From Heliocidaris tuberculata (Eukaryota; Echinodermata; Echinoidea; Camarodonta; Echinometridae), in NCBI GenBank assembly GCA_025618425.1, contig CM046835.1:15325200-15389199 (forward strand): a DNA stretch of 64,000 nucleotides, in the 5' to 3' direction. The notes beneath the pieces were generated by a model that made no database searches, was not told the origin of the DNA, and saw only the letters and a program-made list of their open reading frames with translations. Positions 56,047 through 64,000 of this stretch are shown one piece after another (position 1 is the first letter of the stretch; each line of letters opens with the position of its first letter). The position numbers were made by a program, and so were the translations under genes.

Positions 56047-56833
56047 TGTGAGGATGAGAGAGGAGACAGAGCCGTGGGACGTAGCTGTACTTCAACTTTA
56101 TTCAAGCTTTCGGCCTTCCCGGCCTTCTTCAGGATCTGAAGACAATACAATGCAAGGTCAGTAATTTATTCACACTTGACCGCACTCCTTTACACACACA
56201 CACATCCAAATACCACACATATACATCAGTAAGCCGTAACGAAACCTCACTTTAGGTAAGCTCTTTTACATTTCATTTCTGTACAATATTTTAGAACCAT
56301 GTTTTTATCATTCACACAAGTTAATTGTAATATTTAATGCATATCACCATATTATGCTTATATAAATATGTAATTGTACGTATTTGTTAAATATACAAAA
56401 TTATACGAGTGTGTATGATATGTTTGCATTGTATTGTCTTCAGATCCTGAAGAAGGCCGGAAAGGCCGAAAGCTTGAATAAAGTTGAAGTACAGCTACGT
56501 CCCACGTCTCTGTCTCCTCTCTCATCCTCACACTTATAATTTACCGAGACGCCGTCGAAATGTTGAAGTTAGGTATCTTCGCATCTATATATATATATAT
56601 ATATATATATAATTGTGAGAAATGAAAATGAGAGAATAATGGTTGCGTAGCTTAAATCAAAGTTCCCCAGAGCTGTCCTCCCTTTTTGAATTTTTGCAAA
56701 GGTTGAAAAGGGAGGACAGCTCTGGGGAACTTTGATTTAAGCTACGCAACCATTATTCTCTCATTTTCATTTCTCACAATTATAATTATTTCCACGAGAG
56801 TTGCCAAAGCTGTTGTATATGTTATTTCCTTAC

Positions 56834-56879
<46 letters not shown>

Positions 56880-58477
56880 TATAATAAATGAAAAAACTCC
56901 GTAGAAAAGTTCAAAATTACGAATTTTCACCCTTGGGGCTATATCAAGTATGACATATTTTGAATGAAACATAATTCTATCCGAAACAAAATCCACATAC
57001 GCTTCCATAAAGTACTCTAGAGCGCAAGAAATTACGTCACAAAGAATTCATTCTCTTTCTCATTCTTTGTGACATATATTTCTTGCACTCTAGCGTACTA
57101 AAGTACTTTATGGATGCATATGTGGATATTTGACACATCTTTGTTTTGAATTAAATTATTATGTTTCATTCAAAATAAATCATACTTGATTAAGCCCCTA
57201 AGGGCGAAAATTCGTTATTTTCAACTTGTCTAAGGAGTTTCTTCATTTATACTACTTCATCTCCGAGCAGAACTTCTATTTTTGATCGAAATATAGATTT
57301 TTGAAAAATAGAAAAATAAAAGAAAAATAAATCAAAGAAATAATAAATATGTAGTAAATAGTGTATGTATAATACGCGCTGTGATTGGTTAGATTCACAT
57401 CACATGACGTGCAAAAATGTTGTTATAGTGCACGATCGTGCACTATAACTTTGAATTTTGCATGCGCCTAGTACACAATAACAGTTATAGATGTAGGGGT
57501 CTATTTACTATAACAATTAGTGCATGTTCTATTTATGCACCATTACTGGACTATGTATGAACTCCAAATACTTAATTATCCCTCGTGCAGGCCCTGCTTC
57601 ATATTGTCTTTATTCACTCATGCGTGAAGTATGTATCATAATGAGTGACATCAAATGAAAGGGGAGGATCCAAGCTATATTAAGTGGTCTTTAAGCAAAA
57701 TATGTGATTATTTATGACAACACAAGTCAGTGAATAACTTCTACAAAAAATTATCCTTTCCATGTACAAATGATTAATGCTCATTAATTTTACAGGTATC
57801 CTGTGATAAAGTCAATGCTTGATAACCCGGAACCAAACAAAAAGGTCATCTTCTACAAGGGTGTCTCACAATCTATGGATAGCAAGCACTTCCGGTTCCT
57901 CCCAGACAAATCCAGCAACTACAAGCACTCATTTCTTCTTCGTCATCCAGCCAAAGTGTACAGCTCCTGGAAGAAAATAATCTATGCCGTTCTGAAAGAT
58001 GTTGGGGATGGAACGGGGAAGAAGATCACAAAAAGTCTGCAAGATTTCGACCTGAGGTGCGATGTGCCGGAGAAGTATAATCTAACCGATCTGCTGTACA
58101 AGGAGCTTCACGATCTTTGGGTCCACGTCCGGGAAAACCTTGATCCTACTCCGGTTGTCATGGAGAGTGATGATTTGTTAGCTAATCCGGCTGGGATGCT
58201 ATCCAAATACTGCAAGGCAGTCGGGATACCTTACAACGACAGTCTTCTAGCTTGGGATGGGAGCCCAGATATCACAGATGTCTGGAAGTGTGCTTTCATG
58301 CCTGTCAAGGATTTCGAGTTCATTCGTCTCTTCTGTCACAACGCCTTCCATACCTCTCACTTCCTTCCGCCTCCTCCGGTGCCATCTCTGGATGATCTTC
58401 CTGATGACGTTAGAGAGGTGGTGGAGACATCAATGCCGTACTACAACGTGATGTATAAGACCAGAATGCAACCATAG
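52996..58477 (+). CDS. Sulfotransferase-like P-loop protein, gene 2
   Basis: Two exons, 52996-53279 and 57796-58477 (284+682 nt, 321 codons plus TAG), donor AA/GTGAGT and acceptor ATTTTACAG. I chose the ATG at 52996 (CCAACATGGCG), aligned with gene 1; no closer in-frame ATG lies upstream. Motifs parallel gene 1: QARVMMWCTPRSISSVFCKC, then HSFLLRHPAKVYSSWKKII, KELHDLWVHV and VVMESDDLLANPAG. Where gene 1 has an intron after its YYFCYEALER, gene 2 reads straight through (YYFAFEAEVDLL), so one intron was gained or lost after duplication. The second intron position is shared exactly (before K-Y-P). Its 4.5-kb intron is packed with transposons. Substrate unknown. Confidence 0.87.
53280..53984. other. 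5' part of the gene 2 intron
   Basis: Purine-rich GAGAGA at 53325-53410, otherwise AT-rich. Bases 53945-53970 (GAGAATAACGATTGCGTAGC) resemble an arm of the palindrome at 56611-56781, so a remnant of that element borders the Tc1 insertion. Confidence 0.55.
53985..55903 (-). mobile_element. Tc1-type DNA transposon, near complete
   Basis: 1,919 bp bounded by CACTCAACCAAAAAAGTAAG and its complement, with TA on both sides (53983-53984, 55904-55905), the Tc1/mariner target. Terminal inverted repeats run about 200 bp with a few mismatches and one short indel. The interior encodes one transposase on the minus strand (separate entry). The arms are still very similar, so insertion is fairly recent. 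It lies in the intron of sulfotransferase-like gene 2, opposite in orientation. Confidence 0.92.
54304..55462 (-). pseudogene. Tc1 DD34E transposase with an intron, one frameshift
   Basis: Two exons, 55462-55222 and 55087-54304. Exon 1 starts MPRLQIFERGRATAFLEAGV and holds the helix-turn-helix EVARRLGVSPNAIRKLGAKF then GRPR, the GRPR-like AT-hook. A donor ACAG/GTACGT and acceptor TTCTTTCCAG bound a 134-bp intron; joined, the frame reads RKLTAKQIKKRL. The catalytic core has LFSDECRF, FMDDNARPHRA and SPDCNPIENLWD, so D, D and E are all present with 34 residues between the second D and the E. Around 54725-54735 one base is missing (after WGGIIS), splitting the frame before KTELVPVAG. Predicted length about 340 residues, the family norm. 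With a single frameshift it is inactive as assembled. Confidence 0.88.
55904..56044 (+). repeat. (TA)n microsatellite
   Basis: About 140 bp of TA repeats with rare C or missing bases, between the Tc1 element and the next inverted-repeat element. More TA runs occur at 56585-56610 and 56838-56877. Confidence 0.95.
56045..56535. mobile_element. Inverted-repeat element with 110-bp arms
   Basis: Left arm 56045-56155 begins AGTGTGAGGATGAGAGAGGA and the right arm 56427-56535 is its reverse complement with few differences. Both arms contain CCTGAAGAAGGCCGG then AAAGGCCGAAAGCTTGAATA (in opposite senses). The 270-bp centre is AT-rich with a CACACACAC stretch. The CTGAAGA...GGCC..GGCCGAAA pattern is common in Penelope-like and related repeats. 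Flanked by TATA on both sides. Confidence 0.75.
56611..56781. repeat. Perfect 76-bp palindromic arms with a 19-bp loop
   Basis: 56611-56686 (starting AATTGTGAGAAATGAAAATG) and 56706-56781 are exact reverse complements, separated by 19 bp. Flanked by TA repeats. The strand could fold into a very stable hairpin. Confidence 0.95.
56887..57246. mobile_element. MITE with long imperfect inverted repeats
   Basis: Left end ATGAAAAAACTCCGTAGAAA, right end CTAAGGAGTTTCTTCAT. Arms of about 160 bp carry GAATTTTCACCCTTGGGGCT / AAGCCCCTAAGGGCGAAAAT and CATAAAGTACTCTAG / CTAGCGTACTAAAGTACTTTATG in mirror order, closing near 57045. Mismatches are frequent. No coding frame. Confidence 0.75.
57423..57450. repeat. 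Perfect 28-bp palindrome
   Basis: GTTATAGTGCACGA followed immediately by its reverse complement TCGTGCACTATAAC, with no spacer. In the gene 2 intron, 346 bp before the second exon. Confidence 0.95.
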
Positions 58478-58757
58478 GAAACGTTTTGCAACAACCAATT
58501 TACTATTAGTTTTACCCTTTATTATATAAATCATTTGTTCCATTGGTTCGATGAAAGCTTAACCTATAACACTGAACACAATCTTCAACGTTCTTCCTCT
58601 ATAACCATACCAATAATGGGACGTTTCGGACAAATGTGACTGTGATGGAAGCAAATTAAAAAAATAATGCCTCAACTGGTCTTATGGCATATTATTCAAC
58701 TGAGATCTATGATAAATGAACGTAAACTCATGGTGCAAGGAGGGTATATTTCGATAT

Positions 58758-59262
58758 CCTGACAATGTCTTTAGCTCCTGGAAGAAAGTCATCTATGCTA
58801 TCCATAAAGATGTTGGAGATGGAACTGGACAAAAAAATGACAAGTATAGAGGATTTCGACACGAGAACTGATATGCCAGATAAATACAATCTGTCCGATC
58901 GGTTGTACAAAGAGCTGCATGATCTATGGTGCACGTCCTGGAAAATCTTGATTCTTCCCCAGTTGTCATAGAGAGTGATGATTTGTTAGCTGACACGGCT
59001 GGGATGCTATCCAATACTGCAAGGCATTCGGGATACCGTACAACAACAGTTTTTTGGCATGGAATGGGAGCCCAGATTTTACGGATATTATTATGTGGAA
59101 GTGTGCGTTCATGCCTGTCAAAGATTTCGAATTCATTCACGTCTTCTGTCATAATGCCTTCCATACCTCTCACTTCCTACTTCCTCCTCGGGTGCCATCT
59201 CTGGATGATCTTCCCTATGACGTCAGAGTGATGGTGGAGAAATCTATGCCTTATTTACCATG
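58758..59262 (+). pseudogene. Truncated sulfotransferase-like pseudogene, third copy
   Basis: Begins 280 bp after the stop of gene 2 and corresponds only to the last exon, from VFSSWKKVIYAIHKDVGDGT onward; the P-loop part is absent. Frameshifts break it at about 58840, 58925 and 59010. Between breaks it keeps DMPDKYNLSDRLYKELHDLW, ENLDSSPVVIESDDLLADTA, and then AFMPVKDFEFIHVFCHNAFH to MVEKSMPYLP. It is closer to gene 2 than to gene 1, so it arose from gene 2 by tandem duplication. Confidence 0.9.
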
Positions 59263-59398
59263 AGATGTACTAGACATATGCCATAGCTGTATAAGATTAT
59301 ACTTAATGTTCTGTAGACAGGGTATGAATCTGGTATGAATAATGTGTAGAAAAATAAGAATTTAATCAATGATATTTAATCATGACTAAAAGTCGTGA

Positions 59399-59797
59399 AG
59401 TGTACAAATCACCTGAAAAAATAATTTGTATACAGCTAGAAAGTATAAAATCAACCTCAGAGAACTTTGTCTGGTATTCTATAGGTCAACAGTTAATGAG
59501 TATGAAGGAAATAAAGGATAACATGAAAATGCTGGCGCGGAACCGAACTCCGAGTTTGGTTCCGCGCGATCCTTTATTTTGGCGAGCGCGTACGGGTGCG
59601 TCGAGTAGTCTACTCCATAGACGTAACATAGACGTATTATAGATACTCACTAGTCGCTCTTACGCTTATAGAGGGTGTAATTAAATTTGCAATATCTCTT
59701 TATAGAATTAATATTTGAAGCCCATATTTTAAATATAATATAACGACATGAAACCTCTAACTTAAAGAGCAAAATTATTTTGGGTGATTGGTACCCT
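59399..59797. mobile_element. TTAA MITE, family A copy 2 (inverted)
   Basis: Inverted copy of 48613-48981: AGTGTACAAATCACC at the left, GGTGATTGGTACCCT at the right, with the GGTTCCGCGCGA hairpin inside. The TTAA flanks are mutated (GTGA on the left, TTGA on the right), and about 30 bp (GACGTAACATAGACGTATTA region) are extra. Confidence 0.8.
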
Positions 59798-60763
59798 TTG
59801 ATATACATCCATTGTCTTATTGCCCTCTTCGGTGCTATCGTCTCCGGTTGACCTTCTTGTTGACTATGAAAAGGAATTCGAGATGAAAATGATCGTGGTC
59901 ATATTCATTTCGTCCTTCCAGTGAAGCTCTGCAAAGAGACTTTTCTTCGATATCTGACAACGTATGATTATGAACAGCAAAATGTTATCTCTTAAGGTAT
60001 ACCAAGAGAGGGGAAATCCCAGTTGATCAAAGGATCAGAAATCCAAAGATCCACTCGAGATGGACCATAACTGGTCTCATTGTTCAAGGGGCTATGCTAG
60101 ATCATTTTGAATGAGGCGGAGGGGTGTCACAAACCCCTCTAGCGACGCCCCTGGTTTATTTGAAGGACCTGAGGTTTATGAGACCGAACACTCATCACAA
60201 TACAAAGGGTTGTGATCTAGTGGACCTTCTGACAACAAGTTGGAAGATTCACAAACCGAATTTCTTGTTGTATTGGGCATTATCTTCGACTGACCTTTGT
60301 TCAACTGGCCTGCACCCTTTAGAGGAGACAAACTAGAGATGAAATTTTGAATTATATGAAGAGCGAAAAGAAGAATTTTGTGGTTTGAACTTTTAACCAC
60401 ATTTTGATATCATCGGTCGATGATATTCGTCTAATGAGAGACGTCTACATTTCAATACAATATCTTTTCAAAACACGTTTAAAGCAAGTGTGTTTCTAGA
60501 CCAGTTTCTTGGAAGGTTATAATTCCTGTTAGAAATAAAACAAATTATCATCTTTGAAAGCTTTGATTTCTTAAAGAAAAGAAAATAAAACTAGAAATCC
60601 CTCTGTAGAAAGAGATATCCATGACCTGTAGTGATTATTGTTTATCGTGATTCAAATCAACAGTGGACACTCTAGATGGAAATAAAATAGCGTTTGGAAA
60701 GATCCTTTATTTTGTCCGGACGACTCATTCCTTGAAAATGAGGACATCCCGCTTGTCTGACAG
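59798..60763. other. Intergenic, nothing supported
   Basis: AT-rich sequence between two copies of the same MITE, with no open frame showing a family signature and no inverted repeat of note. Confidence 0.5.
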
Positions 60764-60767
60764 TTAA

Positions 60768-61134
60768 AGGGTACCAATCACCAAAAATAATTTTGCTTTG
60801 TATGTTAGAGGTTTCATGTCGTTATATCACCCTTTAAAATATGGGCTTCAAATATTAATTCTATAAAGAGATATTGCAATTTTAATTACACTCTCTATAA
60901 GCATAAAAGCGTCTTGTGAGTAGACTACTCGACGCACCCGTACGCGCTCGCCAAGATAAAGGCTCGCGCAGAACCAAACTCGGAGTTCGGTTCCGCGCGA
61001 GCATTTTCATGTTATCCTTTATTTCCTTCATCCTCATTAACTGTTGACCTATAGAATACCAGACAAAGTTCTTTGAGGTTGATTTTATACTTTCTAGCTG
61101 TACCCAAATTATTTTTTCAGGTGATTGGTACACT
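60768..61134. mobile_element. TTAA MITE, family A copy 3
   Basis: Starts AGGGTACCAATCACC, ends GGTGATTGGTACACT, with intact TTAA at 60764-60767 and 61135-61138. The interior hairpin GCTCGCGCAGAACC / GGTTCCGCGCGAGC matches copy 1. The best-preserved ends of the three. Confidence 0.88.
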
Positions 61135-61755
61135 TTAACAAGAAAAGTTAACAAGAAAAGTCACGAGACTAAAACTTTTTTAAAAAATGTTCTCGAGATC
61201 GAAAGTTTAAGGGGACATATTATCGACCCCCAAATATGATCAAAATGTTCGCAAGGCCGAACTCAAGTGAGCCTTCGGTCTCATGAATCTCCTGCATGGC
61301 CTGAAACCGGTTTAAATGTATGTATACTGCTACAGAACCATTAATATGTCACAACATTGGCATCAAAAGATTCATTGTCTTATGCATTAATCATAAGGTT
61401 TAGGAATTAAATTTCAACAGCTTTTCAGTGCCATAGTTACCAAAGTCCGGGATATCAATTTCAATAACTCAGCATAAAGTTTCCACGAATATGTTCGATT
61501 TATGTATACAAGTATTATTATCAACATTAACTGAATATTTACAAAGTTGTTCTCTGTATTATTGCTACCATTGTTACAAGTATAATATTATCAAGGTAGT
61601 GGTTATAGTTCTCAATAAAACTGAGACTCTCTGACATGTTTCAACAAGAATGGAAATCATCAATGTGGTCTAACCGTATATCTGTACAAATTGCATAATG
61701 TTTAAAAGTGACCTTAAGATTGAAAGATAATTTTTTTTGTCCTAGGCAAAAGAGA
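61135..61755. other. Intergenic, nothing supported
   Basis: AT-rich sequence with no recognised gene, RNA or repeat structure. Confidence 0.5.
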
Positions 61756-62285
61756 TATTATTACTCTCGGCAAATTCCGTTGTAGGTCGCATGCATTACC
61801 GGTACAAAAGGGTATATGCAAGTTTGTTATAAATTAAGTGTTCACTCTGCATATCTTCAATTTTAGGAGATGATTTTCACTACATCTTCGAATGTCCCTT
61901 TTTTCAGAGGGAAAGGCGCCTGTATTTATCAACAAAAATATATAAAAGTAGACCAAGTGGGTTACAAATATCCAAATTATTCTGCTAATACTTGCCAGCT
62001 TAAGAAAATAGCAAAATTTGCCAGAACTATTATTATGCTATTTGCTCAGACACAAGAGAGAAGAGTGAAGAATGCCATTGTACAGAAGTCAGAGAGATAG
62101 AACTGTATGTACTCGTAGTGGTAGATTAGTCAAACAGCCAGAACGGCTAGTCTTGTGAAAATGTTTTTATACAATATTTTAGCTACTATACATTCAAACT
62201 TGTATAATTGTAAATATGGTTCTTTGTTTGTACTCCAATGCGCCGAGAGGGGGTCGATAGAGTCAATAAATCTTATCTTATTATC
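61756..62285 (+). pseudogene. LINE 3' fragment (end of the polyprotein plus tail)
   Basis: Reads LGKFRCRSHALPVQKGICK, then after a frameshift GDDFHYIFECPFFQRERRLY and LSTKIYK. The pattern K-F-R-x-x-x-H-x-L...G-D-x-F-H-Y-x-x-x-C-P-F-F...R is the closing segment of many CR1/L2-type polyproteins. The 3' part ends in AATAAATCTTATCTTATTA, a short-repeat LINE tail. Fragment only. Confidence 0.7.
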
Positions 62286-63260
62286 TGTCCTAATATATAT
62301 TACATAAGTCTTTGAATGCATAAAATCGATGAAAATTATATCATATTACGATCCATCTTTGTCTATTGTAGACACGAAGGCAAAAAAAAAAATGCTTTCG
62401 GCAGGTATTTTGACATCACCGTTTAGCGAAATAATAATATTATTATATATGTAATACCTCCGCATGCCATTTATTTTTTGCATAAAGACCAAAATTCAGA
62501 TTTTATTTTTGATGTAATACGACTTACGCAACCCTGAATATTATTATTTTTTCTTCTTCTTCAGGATAGTGTACTAGATCGATGGCACATTAAAAATGCT
62601 GTATTTATTATTACGTTCAACTTCTTGTACATACATATATTTATTTGAACGTATTGCATTGTCAGGGGCCTAGGATTTCACATCGTTCTCTTCCTTCCTT
62701 TCTCCCTCTCCCTCCTTCTCTCTCTCTCTCCCTCTTTTCTTTATCATTGAGCAATATTCTCTATTAAACCCAGTACAGGGATCATGATCATGAATGTATA
62801 TTGTTTGTATGCATATACCATGAATCTACCTTTCAGTTGCTCATTTCTTCATGTATAATGAAATATACGAATAAAATTTGATGAAATAAGGAAATAAGCA
62901 TTTTATCTATTCTTATGTTAGACGTCTCTGTCTCACTTCACACTTAGATGAACATACCTATACAACACCAATGCTGAATTATGTAGGACGAGGAAGTCGG
63001 TCCATTCACTATGTACAATACACGTGGCAGTTGCTAGAGGAGGGGTGTAGGGAAGTAACCCCCCCCCCCCCCCCATCCGTCCCCATTTTAAACATTTAAA
63101 TTTTTTTGTCGGCCGGCAAATCAGAAATTTATCAACCTCTGTCGACAAATGACTGACCAGAGCCCTTAAACAGGACTGGAAAGTTTACACAAGACGACGT
63201 TGAAATCATTGGCCCCCTCCTTTTGTATTTTATTACAATTATTTTAGCCAAAGGATTCCA
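62286..63260. other. Intergenic, low-complexity patches
   Basis: Contains a CT-rich tract at 62690-62745 and a C run at 63060-63074 in a GGCCGGC-bearing segment that may be another poly-C element. No gene supported. Confidence 0.45.
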
Positions 63261-63266
63261 TTTTTG

Positions 63267-63620
63267 TAATTCAGTATGTAAGCTGACGATACAATGCTAT
63301 GCCTTTCTGGCAATGATATTTTTATTTTAATGCAAGAACTTAAAGAAGACCTGGAATATATTACTAGATTGCTGGTTACAAATAAATTAATGTAAACACA
63401 ACGGAATACATCTTGAGCGGTACAAGGCAACGATTAAACAGAATTCATAATGTAAATATTAACGTTAATATATCTGGAATTCCATTGAAAAGAGTAAAAA
63501 CATCCAAACATCTTAGAGTGATAATTGATGAAAACCTTACTTGGGGTGAACATATCAGGAACTTGCAAAAGAAAACGAATTCAGGATTACATATATGCTC
63601 AAATGCATAAAAGGTTTAAA
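63267..63620 (+). pseudogene. LINE reverse transcriptase fragment
   Basis: Begins at the catalytic motif: ADDTMLCLSGNDIFILMQEL, KEDLEYITRLLVTNKLM, then a one-base frameshift and VNTTEYILSGTRQRLNRIHN, ISGIPLKRVKTSKHLRVIID, ENLTWGEHIRNLQKK. The order A-D-D-T...N-x-x-K-T/N-x-x...K-x-L-G/R-V-x-I-D-x-x-L-x-W-x-x-H-I is the reverse-transcriptase thumb region of Jockey/CR1-like LINEs. Both catalytic aspartates remain, but the element is truncated at both ends. Confidence 0.82.
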
Positions 63621-64000
63621 GGTAGAAGATAGTTTTGGGAAGCTCTCAAAAACTTTTCGTGAGATTTCTTTGATTTTACTTAATAAATAGCAGGGTACTA
63701 ACATAAATAAGATGCTGTGAAGTTTTTTCCTCCTCAAGTGAAATATTTATCGAATGAGAGGTGAAAAGTAATAAAAATCCCTGGCCCAAAAAAGAGGGGA
63801 TGTAAATTCAAACCAAGGAGTTATCACAGAACTGGAGTCACAACAGAATTTTTTACGACCGAAGGTGTTACGCAACGCAAGAGATAAGACCCGAAATCAA
63901 AGTACCGCTCCGCTCTTATCGCTCGATCTTGCCCCACGGCGACAGCTGCCTCAGTCTTTGAAGACCCGGGTTCGATGCCGACTCTCAACCTCAGTGGGGG
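63621..64000. other. Window edge, possible retroposon head
   Basis: Nothing coding. The last 100 bp are GC-richer and hold GGGTTCGATGCCGA (about 63969), close to a polymerase III box B; a matching box A is not convincing, so a SINE can only be suspected. Confidence 0.3.

Noticed and set aside
59382..61154. Similar peptides on opposite strands at 59.4 and 60.9 kb as a conserved small gene
   Set aside because: They are inverted copies of the same TTAA MITE.
63960..64000. SINE at the window edge
   Set aside because: Only a box B-like sequence is visible; the window ends before it can be tested.

Overview
The window is animal nuclear DNA: coding sequence is split into short exons with GT/AG introns and is embedded in a dense, AT-rich landscape of transposon relics. 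Gene content (a KIAA0319/KIAA0319L-type PKD membrane protein, SLC16 and SLC7 transporters, and a local cluster of PAPS-type sulfotransferase-like genes) together with the repeat types suggests a marine invertebrate deuterostome, most likely an echinoderm such as a sea urchin. That placement is inference, not something the sequence proves.

Layout. 1-1717: no supported gene. 1718-17892 (+): the 3' two thirds of a KIAA0319L-like gene, with PKD repeats, a cysteine-rich EGF-like stretch, one membrane segment and a short acidic tail; twelve or thirteen further PKD/5' exons lie outside the window or do not exist here. An exon relic, a probable 54-nt cassette exon and a minisatellite that copies a splice donor lie inside it. 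17893-23477: its 3' flank with a TTAA-flanked MITE. 23478-29462 (-): a disrupted SLC16 (monocarboxylate transporter) gene, convergent with KIAA0319L, with a hAT MITE exactly delimited by an 8-bp target duplication and one Helitron-like element in its introns. 30181-30680 is an assembly gap of exactly 500 N. 30681-37043: head-to-tail array of Helitron-like non-autonomous elements, each ending in the same 9-bp-stem hairpin followed by CTAG. 37073-40560 (+): the last three coding exons of an SLC7 amino-acid transporter light chain. 40750-43980: a decayed non-LTR retrotransposon with a second LINE fragment inside it. 45223-47988 (+), 52996-58477 (+) and 58758-59262 (+): three sulfotransferase-like copies, two intact and one truncated pseudogene. 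The intron of the second holds a complete Tc1-type transposon plus three inverted-repeat elements in a row. 59.3-64 kb: further TTAA MITEs and LINE fragments.

No operon-like logic applies. The functional genes are independent: a surface/endosomal receptor-like protein, two solute transporters and a cytosolic/Golgi-type sulfotransferase family expanding by tandem duplication. The most unusual material is in the repeats: the tandem Helitron-like array with an embedded tRNA-like module, two TTAA elements sharing one TTAA, an intron-bearing Tc1 transposase, and a perfect 76-bp palindrome.
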